Below, one piece after another: positions 56,016 to 64,000 of a stretch of DNA of 64,000 nucleotides (positions are counted from its first letter, which is position 1; the number at the start of each line of letters is the position of its first letter). A program made the position numbers and the translations under genes. The DNA comes from Geomonas edaphica (GTDB lineage Bacteria; Desulfobacterota; Desulfuromonadia; Geobacterales; Geobacteraceae), in contig NZ_SSYB01000002.1 of assembly GCF_004917075.1 (NCBI RefSeq), forward strand, positions 395,766-459,765. Reading direction: 5' to 3'. Below the pieces are notes generated by a model. That model saw only the letters and a list, made by a program, of their open reading frames with translations, did no database searches and was not told the origin of the DNA.

Positions 56016-57947
56016 ATGATACACGCCAGAAGGGTCCTGGTGTTTTTCCTCGATGTGGTGCTTATTGCCGCCGCGTTCTTCCTTTCGTTTCTCCTTCGCT
56101 TCGATTTCCAGATCAGACCGAACCAGGTGGAGAACCTGAAAACCGGCCTCGTTGTCGCCATGGCGGTGAAGCCCGCCATGTTCGTCGCCTCCGGGGTCTA
56201 CCGCAGCATCTGGCGCTACGCCTCGCTGCAGGACGCCTACGAGATCTTCAAGATCGTCTCCCTTTCTTCCGCCGTTTCAGCCCTCACCCTCGTCTACATG
56301 AAAGGCCCCTTCGGGATGCCGCGCTCCATCTATATCCTGGATTGGTTCCTGCTCTTCGCCTTCGTTGCCGGGAGCCGACTGGTGTGGAGGATCTATCGCG
56401 AGACGAAGATCATCCCCGGGCTTTGCAAAGGGAAGAGAACACTCATCATCGGGGCGGGGGAGGCGGGGAACCTTCTTCTCAAGGAGATTCGCAAGCAGCC
56501 AGAGGCCGCATACAACGTGCTGGGCTTCGTGGACGACGACCCTCAGAAGATGGGCATGCGGCTCTCCGGGGTCCGTGTTCTTGGGGGGACGAGCAGGCTC
56601 AGCGGGCTGGTGCGTAAGCACAATATCGAAGAAGTCATCTTCGCCATCCCCTCAGGCGACAGGGACCTCATGCGCCGCGTCATAGCAAACTGCGAGAAGA
56701 CCAAGGCGCGCTTCAAGACGCTTCCGGGCATCACGGAGATGATCGACGGCGATGTCTCCATGAGCCATATAAAAGACGTGGAGATCGAGGATCTTCTGGG
56801 GCGCGATCCCGTAGTCCTGGATCAGACCGCGATAAGGAACTACCTGACGGACAAGCGGGTGCTGGTGACGGGTGCGGCGGGAAGCATCGGAAGCGAGATC
56901 TGTCGCCAGGTGGCCCGTTTCAAGCCGGCAAAGCTCGTGCTTTTCGATCACGCCGAGACGCCTCTATTCTATATAGAGAAGGAACTCTCCGAGAGCTTCC
57001 CGGACCTCCGTATCATCCCGATGGTGGGGGACGTGAAGAACCAAGACCGCGTCGAGGCGGTGTTCGACGAGTTCGGGCCGGAGGTCGTCTTTCACGCCGC
57101 GGCGTACAAGCATGTCGCCATGATGGAATACAACCCGGCCGAGGCTGTGCTGAACAACGTCATGGGATCGAGGAACGTCGCCGATGCGGCGCATAAGTTC
57201 AAGGTGCGCAATTTTGTTATGGTCTCGACTGACAAGGCGGTGAACCCGACCAACGTGATGGGGGCCACGAAGCGAAGCGCGGAGATCTACGTGCAGGCGC
57301 TGGCAGCGAAGAGTCAGACGAAGTTCACGACGGTACGTTTCGGCAACGTGCTCGGAAGTAACGGCAGCGTCATCCCGCTTTTCAAGGAGCAGATCAGGAA
57401 AGGTGGGCCGGTCACGGTCACCGACAAGGACGTGGTGCGCTACTTCATGACCATACCGGAAGCGTCACAGTTGGTAATGCAGGCGGGGTGCATCGGTCAC
57501 GGCGGCGAGATCTTCGTGCTCGACATGGGAGAGCCGGTACGGATCCTTTCTCTTGCCGAGGAGCTGATCCGTCTTTCCGGTTTCATCCCGTACAATGAAA
57601 TCGATATCCGGTTCACCGGTCTGAAGCCCGGCGAGAAGCTTTTCGAGGAACTGCTGATCGACGGGGAGGGGATCAAGCTGACCAGTCACAAGAAGATCCG
57701 GGTCATGGCGCCGGTGGAGACCGATCTTAAGCAGGTGAGTGCAGATCTGGACGAGCTCTTTTCTGTTGCGAGAAGCCATGAGCTGGATGCCGTTTTGCGT
57801 ACGCTTAGGCGCGTCGTGCCCGAGTTCGTGCCGCGGTATCATTTCGAGGCCGCGCCTCCCTTTGCCTTCCAGAGGGTCCGTCCCGACCTGTTCCCGCCGC
57901 AAAAACTCGCGCTCGTCCGCAACCTGCGGGAGGAAACGGCAGCATAA
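56016..57947 (+). CDS. PglF/WbpM-type UDP-GlcNAc 4,6-dehydratase, membrane-anchored
   Basis: 643 residues from the ATG at 56016 with GGGAGGGG upstream; the frame extends to a GTG at 55938, without such a site. Four N-terminal membrane helices (to about 130), a Rossmann domain (LIIGAGEAGNLLLKEI), then the SDR dehydratase with VTGAAGSIGSEICRQ and STDKAVNPTNVMGATK, where methionine again replaces the SDR tyrosine. It makes the 4-keto sugar for the PglE-type enzyme. A 669-residue start is possible. Confidence 0.9.
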   Translation: MIHARRVLVFFLDVVLIAAAFFLSFLLRFDFQIRPNQVENLKTGLVVAMAVKPAMFVASGVYRSIWRYASLQDAYEIFKIVSLSSAVSALTLVYMKGPFGMPRSIYILDWFLLFAFVAGSRLVWRIYRETKIIPGLCKGKRTLIIGAGEAGNLLLKEIRKQPEAAYNVLGFVDDDPQKMGMRLSGVRVLGGTSRLSGLVRKHNIEEVIFAIPSGDRDLMRRVIANCEKTKARFKTLPGITEMIDGDVSMSHIKDVEIEDLLGRDPVVLDQTAIRNYLTDKRVLVTGAAGSIGSEICRQVARFKPAKLVLFDHAETPLFYIEKELSESFPDLRIIPMVGDVKNQDRVEAVFDEFGPEVVFHAAAYKHVAMMEYNPAEAVLNNVMGSRNVADAAHKFKVRNFVMVSTDKAVNPTNVMGATKRSAEIYVQALAAKSQTKFTTVRFGNVLGSNGSVIPLFKEQIRKGGPVTVTDKDVVRYFMTIPEASQLVMQAGCIGHGGEIFVLDMGEPVRILSLAEELIRLSGFIPYNEIDIRFTGLKPGEKLFEELLIDGEGIKLTSHKKIRVMAPVETDLKQVSADLDELFSVARSHELDAVLRTLRRVVPEFVPRYHFEAAPPFAFQRVRPDLFPPQKLALVRNLREETAA

Positions 57948-57949
57948 CA

Positions 57950-58095
57950 AAACCGATTCAAACAGGGATGAAGGGGATACAGGGGATAAAACCTTTAAAA
58001 ACGAACAGACAAAAGTTTTTGGGTTAAACCAGAAAGTCCTTTCGTTTGAAGCCTTTATCCCGTTCATCCGTTTTTATCCCTGTTCAGCGGTTTTT
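57950..58095. repeat. 9-nt-period inverted repeat (arms A and A' only)
   Basis: A at about 57959-57990 and A' at about 58055-58085, without the 8-nt arms. Left border of the GxxExxY gene. Confidence 0.85.
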
Positions 58096-58173
58096 GCCTT
58101 TGTCGAAGAAAATACGTCAGGACCTGTTATAAACGTTGATGGTTTTTCATCTTTGTTGGTGACGGAGGTCCTT

Positions 58174-58548
58174 GTGGTCCATGATGACTTGACCGGTAAG
58201 GTTCTTGGCGCCTGTTTTGAAGTCAGCAATGAACTCGGCAGCGGCTTCCTTGAGTCTGTGTACGAAAAGGCTCTACTGGTAGCCCTGACGGATGTCGGAT
58301 TGCAAGCTGACTCGCAAGTTCCTCTGAAGGTCGTTTATCGCAATAAAGTTGTCGGGGATTTTTTCGCAGATATTGTGGTTGAAGGGACGGTGTTGTTGGA
58401 ACTGAAAGCAGTGAAAGCTTTAGCTCCTGAGCATATAGCCCAAGTACTGAACTATTTGAAAGCGACCGGAATCGAAGTAGGGTTGTTGGTTAACTTCGGC
58501 AGTCCGAAGCTGCAATACAGAAGTCTCGGTAATAGACTCATCGCCTGA
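58174..58548 (+). CDS. GxxExxY protein (PDDEXK nuclease-like fold)
   Basis: 124 residues from a GTG at 58174 with GGAGG five bases upstream. GFLESVY at 24-30 is the family signature (G24, E27, Y30). D66 and E76-L-K78 give the PD-(D/E)xK pattern. Function is not known; the fold suggests a nuclease. It stands alone, with 9-nt-period repeats on both sides. The open frame continues upstream through the repeat, but no better start is seen there. Confidence 0.8.
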   Translation: MVHDDLTGKVLGACFEVSNELGSGFLESVYEKALLVALTDVGLQADSQVPLKVVYRNKVVGDFFADIVVEGTVLLELKAVKALAPEHIAQVLNYLKATGIEVGLLVNFGSPKLQYRSLGNRLIA

Positions 58549-58559
58549 CTCCGTTTCAT

Positions 58560-58865
58560 GCCTCAAAACCGATTCAAACATGGATGAAGGGGATAAAGGG
58601 GATAAAACCTTTATAACCTGAAACCCACACACTTTTGATTTAAACCCGAAAGCCTTTTTTGTGTTTAAAGCCTTCATCCTGTTCATCCCCTTCATCCCTG
58701 TTAAAGTGTTTAAGGCTTTAAAACCGATTCAAACAGGGATGAAGGGGATACAGGGGATAAAACCTTTATAACCAGAAACCACACACGCTTTTGGTTTAAA
58801 CCTGAAAGTCTTTTTGTTTGAAGCCTTTATCCTGTTCATCCCCTTCATCCATGTTAAAAGAGATT
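58560..58865. repeat. two tandem copies of the 9-nt-period inverted repeat
   Basis: Fills the 322-base gap before the Wzi-like gene. Copy 1: A about 58568-58600, A' about 58675-58703. Copy 2: A about 58727-58760, A' about 58825-58856. The two copies are highly alike, as are their centres (CCTTTATAACC, CACACAC). Confidence 0.88.
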
Positions 58866-58870
58866 TTTGA

Positions 58871-60505
58871 ATGAGATTATCCAAAATCGTTGTGGCATTG
58901 CTCGTTGCTGTCCTTTATCCGGGGGGTGCTTTTGCGCTTTCGTCCCCTAATATTCCACTGGACAGTCCCATTTACCTCTACCTAGAGAAACTCTCCGGTT
59001 TCGGTTTGGTTTCTTCTGACGTCAAGGGTATCCGCCCCTTCTCACGGGCCGAAGCGGCACGCATGGTCCGGGAGGCTGAGGAGAAAACCGCATCCGGCGC
59101 TACCTCGCCGCTTGCCACCGAACTGATCTCCCGCCTTAAGGAGCTCTTGCCCCGCGAACTGACTTACTACGGTCGCGAAGAGTCCACTCCTGCCTTCGAC
59201 TACGCTCCACTCACAACGGCTCGACTGCGCTACGTCTACCTGGAAGGTGCACCGAGAAGCTATTACCGCGCCGTGCATGACCCCGGCGACGACGGCGTCT
59301 TCGGCATCGGCGGCGGCCTGCGACCCTCAAACCCTTATCCTTCACCGGTACAACAGCGGGGGAGCGAGGGGACGCCGCTTTTCGAAAATAACGACGGTGT
59401 TGTCTACAAAAGAGGAAACAACCTGGACTTACGGGGGAGCGGGGAGCTCTACTTCGGTGCCATGGGAAGTGCGCTCGTTGAGCCGCAGCTTCTTTGGTCG
59501 GAGGCGGACGATGAGGCGAGGGTGCGCCTGAACCGCGGCTACGTGAAAATCGGCGGCAAGGGGCTCGAACTGGAGGTGGGGCGCGACGAAAACTGGCTTG
59601 GTCCCGGCTATCGCGGCGCCATTACGCTCACCAATAACGCCAGAAACCTCGACCAGGTAAAGCTCTCCAGTCCAGAGTTGGTGAAAAGTAAATACCTCTG
59701 GGACCTCAAGTACTCCCTGGTTTTTTCCCGACTTGAGAAAACCGTCACCGACGGCAAGGAGCGCGAGCCATACTTCTTCGCGGGTAAGCTCGCCATGAAG
59801 CCGCTTGAAAACCTCGAGTTCGGCATAAACCTCGGACGACAGGCGGGCGGCCCCGGCGTCAACAACGGCTTCGGAGACATCGTACGCGGCCTTGTGGGGG
59901 GGGCGAGTGAGGACAATTCCAATTCCATCGCAGGGTTTGATCTGCGGCTGAGACTCCCCTGGCTGCGTAACACTGAGTTGTACGGCGAGCTGTCCGGCGA
60001 AGACGCCGCGGCCTTCTGGCCCATCGTAGAGAGTTACGTCGCCGGCTTCTACATCCCGAGGCTCACCGACAGCGGCCGGGATGACCTGCGCTTCGAATAC
60101 TTTCGTGGCAACCGCATCCTTTACACTAACGGCACCTTCATTGAGGGATACCTGTACCACGGGCTGCCGCTTGGCCACTCCCAGGGGGGCGCGACCCAGG
60201 ACTTCTTCCTGCGTTACAGCCACTGGTTCTCCGTACGTAACAACCTCGCGCTGGAGGCGTTCCATACCCGGCGCGGCGACTACGGCCGCGTCACCGTCGA
60301 CGAGACGGGGAGGTATGACGCGGGCGGGGTAATGCAGGCGATCGAGCGCAAGAACGCCCTGCGCGCTTCTTGGACCTTCCCGGTTTTCAAGGAATGGAGC
60401 GCTCTGCTTCTTTACGGTCAGGAATGGGTCCACAACTACGAGCTGCGCGCCGGCGACACGCAGATGAACCAGTTGCTGCGTGCCGAACTCACCTACCGCT
60501 ACTGA
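58871..60505 (+). CDS. Wzi-type capsule assembly outer-membrane protein
   Basis: 544 residues with a signal peptide (about 22 residues), an N-terminal helical segment (SPIYLYLEKLSGFGLV, EAARMVREAEE) and a long beta-barrel part with alternating aromatic strands ending in a Tyr (AELTYRY). This matches the capsule assembly Wzi family, which anchors capsule at the cell surface. It lies outside the main glycan block but close by. Confidence 0.88.
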   Translation: MRLSKIVVALLVAVLYPGGAFALSSPNIPLDSPIYLYLEKLSGFGLVSSDVKGIRPFSRAEAARMVREAEEKTASGATSPLATELISRLKELLPRELTYYGREESTPAFDYAPLTTARLRYVYLEGAPRSYYRAVHDPGDDGVFGIGGGLRPSNPYPSPVQQRGSEGTPLFENNDGVVYKRGNNLDLRGSGELYFGAMGSALVEPQLLWSEADDEARVRLNRGYVKIGGKGLELEVGRDENWLGPGYRGAITLTNNARNLDQVKLSSPELVKSKYLWDLKYSLVFSRLEKTVTDGKEREPYFFAGKLAMKPLENLEFGINLGRQAGGPGVNNGFGDIVRGLVGGASEDNSNSIAGFDLRLRLPWLRNTELYGELSGEDAAAFWPIVESYVAGFYIPRLTDSGRDDLRFEYFRGNRILYTNGTFIEGYLYHGLPLGHSQGGATQDFFLRYSHWFSVRNNLALEAFHTRRGDYGRVTVDETGRYDAGGVMQAIERKNALRASWTFPVFKEWSALLLYGQEWVHNYELRAGDTQMNQLLRAELTYRY

Positions 60506-60562
60506 TCCCACCTTGCATCAACAGTAGGCCTGGTGAACTGTTTCCCTGCTGCTAATGTTCTT

Positions 60563-60690
60563 CCGGAAATCCCGGGGGAAAGAGGAGTGCCGCAACCCAC
60601 GAGGCGCGCATTGGGCCTAACGTTCCCCCCTTCGCAAAGGGGGGAGCTTTAAAGGCCACTCTGTGGAGTAAGCACCGTCACAAAACGGGG
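60563..60690. repeat. GC-rich hairpin repeat (family G), copy 5
   Basis: In the 315-base gap after the Wzi-like gene: a CCGGAAATCCCGGG block (60560-60573) and a CCCCCC/GGGGGG hairpin around TTCGCAAA (60625-60645). No gene seen up to 60820. Confidence 0.7.
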
Positions 60691-60820
60691 CGTAAAGGCC
60701 TCGCCTGGTTCTTCGATGGAATGGAGGCTCAGCGGGGAAGCTCTTCGCTTGTGTTGACGGCTGCGCTGTGGCATAGTCCTGCCTGTACACTTTTCGGTAC
60801 TTCAACCTGCGAGACTGTCC

Positions 60821-61054
60821 ATGGATAGAGATAAAGTCATCCTGCTTTTGGAAAGCATAAACAGCAAACTCGATTACCTTCTTGAGGGGCAAGAGGCCCT
60901 TATTCGAGAGGTTCGCGAATGGAGCCGCAGTATGAAAGAACGCACCGAGTTACTTTGGCGTGAACTGGAGACCGAACTGGACAATGAATGGCTCAGTCTG
61001 GAGAAGCGTCTGGCCTTGTATGATCCCCAAAAACATGGCGTCGAACGATGCTGA
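60821..61054 (+). CDS. small coiled-coil hypothetical protein
   Basis: 77 residues, highly charged and helical (VILLLESINSKLDYLL, REVREWSRSMKERTELLWREL), consistent with a short coiled coil. No signal or known domain and only a weak ribosome site. Listed as a possible gene because the composition is protein-like and nothing overlaps it. Confidence 0.4.
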   Translation: MDRDKVILLLESINSKLDYLLEGQEALIREVREWSRSMKERTELLWRELETELDNEWLSLEKRLALYDPQKHGVERC

Positions 61055-61214
61055 CTGTCGGACCGTATATAGCGGTGGGCGCGGCACCCACTCAAATGTC
61101 TACATAACTCCTTCCCACTGGCAGCTGATCATCCCACCCTTTCCCCTTTATTTCTCGACAGATTCACGCTATATTCACCCCCTCGGCCAACGGCAACCTC
61201 TAAAGGGAAGGCAC

Positions 61215-62099
61215 ATGCCTGCGATGTACTGCGAATTTTACGGCTTCAGGGAGAGCCCGTTCACCCTCACTCCCAATCCCCGCTTTCTCTTCATGAGCGA
61301 ACAGCACCGGGAGGCGTACGCGCACCTGATCTACGCCGTCGACCACCGCGCGGGTTTTGTGGAGTTGACCGGCGAGGTCGGTACCGGCAAGACGACGCTT
61401 TTGCGCACCTTCTTGGGCAAACTCGACCAGGAAGGCCACCGCACAGCCCTCATCTTCAATCCATGCCTTTCCGACCTCGAGCTTTTGAAGAGCGTGAACC
61501 GCGAGTTCGGGCTTTCCTGGGAGTCGGAGAGCCGGGTGGAACTGCTGCAGGTCTTGAACGCCTTCCTGCTCGAGCAGAAAGAGGCAGGGCGCAGGGTCGT
61601 GCTGGTGATGGACGAGGCGCAGAATCTGCCAGCCGAGGTGCTGGAGCAGATCCGCCTCATCTCGAACCTTGAGACAGAGACCGACAAGCTGATCCAGATT
61701 GTTCTTTCGGGCCAGCCGGAGCTTTTGTCCGTCCTTGCGAGGAAGGAGCTGCGCCAGTTGAACCAGCGCGTCACCGTGCGCTATCATCTGCTTCCCATGG
61801 ACTTCGAGAGCACGCAGCACTACATCGACCACCGTATGGAGCTCGCCGGGTGCTACCGCGCCGCCGAGTTTTCCAAGGCTGCCATGAAACGGATCTACCG
61901 TTTCTCGGGAGGGGTGCCGAGGCTAGTGAACGTGGTTTGTGACCGGGCCCTGCTGATCGGCTTCACCGAGGAAGCGCGGACCATCACCGGCAAGATGGCG
62001 GCCCAGGCCGTTTCCGAGGTGGGCGGTTTCTCCCCTTACGGCACGACATCAAACTTGTTGCGTCGCGTCTTCGGACGAAACATATTCAAACAGGGATGA
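61215..62099 (+). CDS. GspA/ExeA-type AAA+ ATPase of type II secretion
   Basis: 294 residues from the ATG at 61215 with AGGGAAGG upstream. Walker A GEVGTGKT at 53-60, Walker B VVLVMDEAQNL and SGQPELL follow the ExeA pattern. The chain starts YCEFYGFRESPFTLTPNPRF as in this family. ExeA with ExeB helps place the secretin in the peptidoglycan; the GspB-like gene follows. The longer ExeA peptidoglycan-binding part is missing. The last residues (NIFKQG) and the stop codon lie in a 9-nt-period repeat arm. Confidence 0.87.
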   Translation: MPAMYCEFYGFRESPFTLTPNPRFLFMSEQHREAYAHLIYAVDHRAGFVELTGEVGTGKTTLLRTFLGKLDQEGHRTALIFNPCLSDLELLKSVNREFGLSWESESRVELLQVLNAFLLEQKEAGRRVVLVMDEAQNLPAEVLEQIRLISNLETETDKLIQIVLSGQPELLSVLARKELRQLNQRVTVRYHLLPMDFESTQHYIDHRMELAGCYRAAEFSKAAMKRIYRFSGGVPRLVNVVCDRALLIGFTEEARTITGKMAAQAVSEVGGFSPYGTTSNLLRRVFGRNIFKQG

Positions 62100-62310
62100 A
62101 GGGGATAAAGGCTAAAACCTTTATCACGCAAAGACGCAAAGGCGCAAAGAGAGGCAAAAACAAAAGAAAGGTTTTGGTTTAAACCCAAAGTCTGTTGGTT
62201 TTTTATCCCGTTCATCCCATTCATCCCTGTTAAATAGCTTTTGTTTTTTATTTGCTCTACTTTGCGACTTTGCGTCTTGAGTGAGTGCAGCGAACGGGCG
62301 TGACAGAACT
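62080..62310. repeat. short-period repeat element, interleaved arms, variant tail; overlaps the gspA-like stop
   Basis: A about 62084-62112 (including the TGA stop at 62097-62099), B about 62123-62150, A' about 62202-62233, B' about 62261-62279, then the tail with GAGTGAGTGCAGCGAACGGG. Confidence 0.9.
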
Positions 62311-62327
62311 GGTATATAGAGGAGTAT

Positions 62328-63122
62328 ATGAGCTCTATTTTGAAGGCTTTAGAGAAGGTCGATGAGTCGCAAAGATCGAGACGTGCGGCCAGCGGCGGCA
62401 TTGGCAGGGGACGGGATCGCCGTCCTGCCTGGCTTCTGCCCGCTTGGACGCTTGGCGGTGCCTCAGTTGCCGCTATCGTCACCTACGCCCTGATGGGAGG
62501 CTTTACGCATCCGACTCCGGTCGCGGAAAAACCGGCGCGTCCGGCCGTTGCAGAAGCTCCTGCCAAGGTGGTGCAGCAACCTGTAGCCGAAAAGCAGCAA
62601 CCGGTGCAGCAGCCTGTTGCGGAACCCACGATGCAGCCGGTCGCTGCACCGGTTGCCAAGGTCGTCACAAAACCTGCGCAGCCCGTCGCAAAAACTTCTG
62701 CCAAACCGGTTGCGCAGTCCACTGCCCCGGCCTTAGCCGCAAAGCCGGTCCGAAATACTGCGAAAGTTGAGGCAACCCCGGCCGCACCGAAACAGCAAGC
62801 GGCAGTGAAGGTCACGCAGCCTTTGCAGAAGGTTCGTCCGGTCTCGAATGCCGCTCTCCAGCCGGCGCCTATAGAAGCGGCGGCAGTCGCTGCCGTGGTG
62901 CCGGAGCCTGCCCTGCAGAAATCGCGTCCGGCGATCCGAGTTTCCGGGATCGCATGGCAAAATAGCAGCGAGGCGAGTTTCGCCATGGTGAACGGGCGTG
63001 CCCTGCGCCCGGGTGCCGTGGTGGAGGGGTATAAGGTAGAGCAGATCTACGAAGACAGTGTCCGTTTCTCCAACAGCAAGGGTAATTCCTTGGTAGTCCC
63101 CCTCGGGGCGGGCGAGGAATAA
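62328..63122 (+). CDS. GspB-type secretion protein
   Basis: 264 residues. MSSILKALEKVDESQ opening typical of GspB, one membrane helix at about 34-58, a long Pro/Ala/Val/Lys-rich periplasmic stretch (65-200), and a C-terminal GspB domain (IRVSGIAWQNSSEASFAMVNGRALRPGAVVEGY). Partner of the GspA-like ATPase upstream. Confidence 0.88.
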   Translation: MSSILKALEKVDESQRSRRAASGGIGRGRDRRPAWLLPAWTLGGASVAAIVTYALMGGFTHPTPVAEKPARPAVAEAPAKVVQQPVAEKQQPVQQPVAEPTMQPVAAPVAKVVTKPAQPVAKTSAKPVAQSTAPALAAKPVRNTAKVEATPAAPKQQAAVKVTQPLQKVRPVSNAALQPAPIEAAAVAAVVPEPALQKSRPAIRVSGIAWQNSSEASFAMVNGRALRPGAVVEGYKVEQIYEDSVRFSNSKGNSLVVPLGAGEE

Positions 63123-63124
63123 CC

Positions 63125-63345
63125 GCACAAACCGATTCGAACGGGGATGAATGGGATAAAGGGGATAAAGGCTTAGAACCTGTGTCACGCAAAGACGCAA
63201 AGGCGCAAAGAAAAACAAGACTTTGGGGTTAAACCTAAAAGCTTTTTGTCTTATGGTTTCATCCCGTTTATCCCCTTCATCCCTGTTAAATAGTCTTTGT
63301 TTTTGGTTTCGTCGCGACTTTGCGTCTTTGCGTGACAGAGATTTT
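63125..63345. repeat. short-period repeat element, interleaved arms A-B-A'-B'
   Basis: A about 63135-63170, B about 63184-63212, A' about 63260-63290, B' about 63315-63338. Confidence 0.9.
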
Positions 63346-63370
63346 TGGTTCGAAAGGAAGGGAAGGTAAC

Positions 63371-63649
63371 ATGTCGGCGCATGAGATGGACCAGGCGCAG
63401 TGGGAGGCGCTGTGCGAGCAGTGCGGACTCTGCTGCTTCGAAAAGATTGAGGACGAGGACGGCAGGATCCTGTTCACCTCGACTCCCTGCCGTTATCTGG
63501 ATATAACGACCAGGCGCTGCAAGATTTACAAGAAGCGCTTCAAGGTTTTCCCTGAGTGCGTGCAGCTGACCCCTGAACTCGTAAAAGAGTTGAAGTGGCT
63601 GCACAGAAGCTGCGGCTACAAGAAGGCCATGCGCAAAGGGATTCTGTAA
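63371..63649 (+). CDS. YkgJ/YcgN-type cysteine-cluster protein
   Basis: 92 residues from the ATG at 63371 with AAGGAAGGGAAGG upstream. Cysteine pattern CEQCGLCC, then TPCRYL, RRCKIY, PECVQL and SCGYKKA matches the small Zn/Fe-chelating domain of UPF0153/UPF0260 proteins. Function unknown. Repeat elements lie on both sides. Confidence 0.82.
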   Translation: MSAHEMDQAQWEALCEQCGLCCFEKIEDEDGRILFTSTPCRYLDITTRRCKIYKKRFKVFPECVQLTPELVKELKWLHRSCGYKKAMRKGIL

Positions 63650-63900
63650 AAAAACGATTCAAACAGGGATGAAGGGGATACAGGGGATAAAGCGTAAAAT
63701 CTTTTAACGCAAAGACGCGGAGCCGCAAAGGCGCAAGGACAATCAAAAGCAAACAAGAATTGGTTTACCCCCAAGATCTTTCGGTTTTTAGTTTTTATCC
63801 CATTCATCCCCTTCATCCCTGTTAAATATGCCTTGTTTTTGTTTTACTTTGCGACTTTGCGTCTTGAGTGAGCGTAGCGAACGGGCGTGAGGCGCTTTTT
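63650..63900. repeat. short-period repeat element, interleaved arms, variant tail
   Basis: A about 63657-63692, B about 63707-63738, A' about 63795-63826, B' about 63845-63863, tail with GAGTGAGCGTAGCGAACGGG. Confidence 0.9.
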
Positions 63901-63935
63901 TGATGCATCTAAAATGATAGGAGTTGTAACCCACT

Positions 63936-64000
63936 ATGTCGGATAAGAACCACGCAGTAGCAGTCAAACTTTCGGAAGCTGATTTCCACGCGCTTTCCCT
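63936..64000 (+). CDS. start of a gene cut by the window edge
   Basis: ATG at 63936 with AGGAG about 13 bases upstream, followed by an open frame to the end: MSDKNHAVAVKLSEADFHAL. Too short to identify. Confidence 0.5.
   Translation, partial: MSDKNHAVAVKLSEADFHALS

Noticed and set aside
57739-58173. N-terminal extension of the GxxExxY protein through the repeat
   Set aside because: It overlaps the dehydratase gene and reads repeat DNA; a GTG with a good ribosome site at 58174 fits the family length.
59429-60511. 360-codon antisense frame over the Wzi-like gene
   Set aside because: No recognisable domain; the sense protein has a signal peptide and barrel pattern.
60960-61214. 85-residue N-terminal extension of the GspA-like protein
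   Set aside because: Overlaps the small coiled-coil frame and has no family similarity; AGGGAAGG before the ATG at 61215 and the family opening MxxFYGFxxxPF support the shorter form.

Overview
The window looks like chromosome from a Geobacter-type Desulfuromonadota (Geobacter / Geomonas / Citrifermentans lineage). The grounds are high-GC core genes, a lipid-anchored c-type cytochrome, a large set of chemotaxis genes, a GspA/GspB pair, and dozens of short-period repeat arms between genes. The species call is inference; no rRNA or tRNA gene was seen.

Layout. 1-5.4 kb: the end of a tandem-ATPase ABC protein and a large Lhr-type helicase. 5.8-6.5 kb: a small lipoprotein and a monohaem cytochrome lipoprotein converging on a shared terminator. 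6.6-9.9 kb: a four-gene, stop/start-overlapping operon (Cys-rich secreted protein, DUF4123 adaptor, class-3-type lipase, ankyrin lipoprotein) that reads as a type VI secretion effector-immunity module. 10.2-14.0 kb: iron genes (Fur; then FeoB, a 58-residue zinc-ribbon protein and a DtxR repressor ending in a FeoA domain). 14.6-23.4 kb: a chemosensory cluster (soluble MCP-like protein, STAS, CheY, CheA, CheR, CheD, CheB, EAL-HDOD) with no CheW. 23.6-30.3 kb: Kdo synthesis (kdsB, pyrG, kdsA, kdsD, kdsC) interrupted by a HEPN/MNT toxin-antitoxin pair.

30.5-58.0 kb is a surface polysaccharide locus. Export genes (Wza, Wzc, CpsB-type phosphatase) come first. They are followed by a GEMM cyclic-dinucleotide riboswitch with its terminator, then an AT-rich, evidently acquired block (Wzx flippase, broken transposase, WbsX, several glycosyltransferases, a polymerase-like membrane protein, an asparagine-synthase-like protein). 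The DNA then returns to high GC with the UDP-L-FucNAc genes (CapE/F/G type), a WbuB-type transferase and the PglC/D/E/F-type set for UDP-diNAc-bacillosamine and its priming transfer. Together these predict a glycan started on undecaprenyl phosphate by diNAc-bacillosamine and continued with L-FucNAc. 58.0-64 kb holds a GxxExxY protein, a Wzi-like barrel, GspA/GspB, a cysteine-cluster protein and the start of another gene.

The most unusual signal between genes is a set of repeats built from short-period arms (9-nt, 8-nt and 7-nt periods) arranged as inverted pairs, either nested or interleaved. They bracket small accessory genes (HEPN/MNT, GxxExxY, a four-helix-bundle protein). In two places they appear to have become coding sequence: both the start and the middle of the CpsB-type phosphatase, and the stop codon of GspA.
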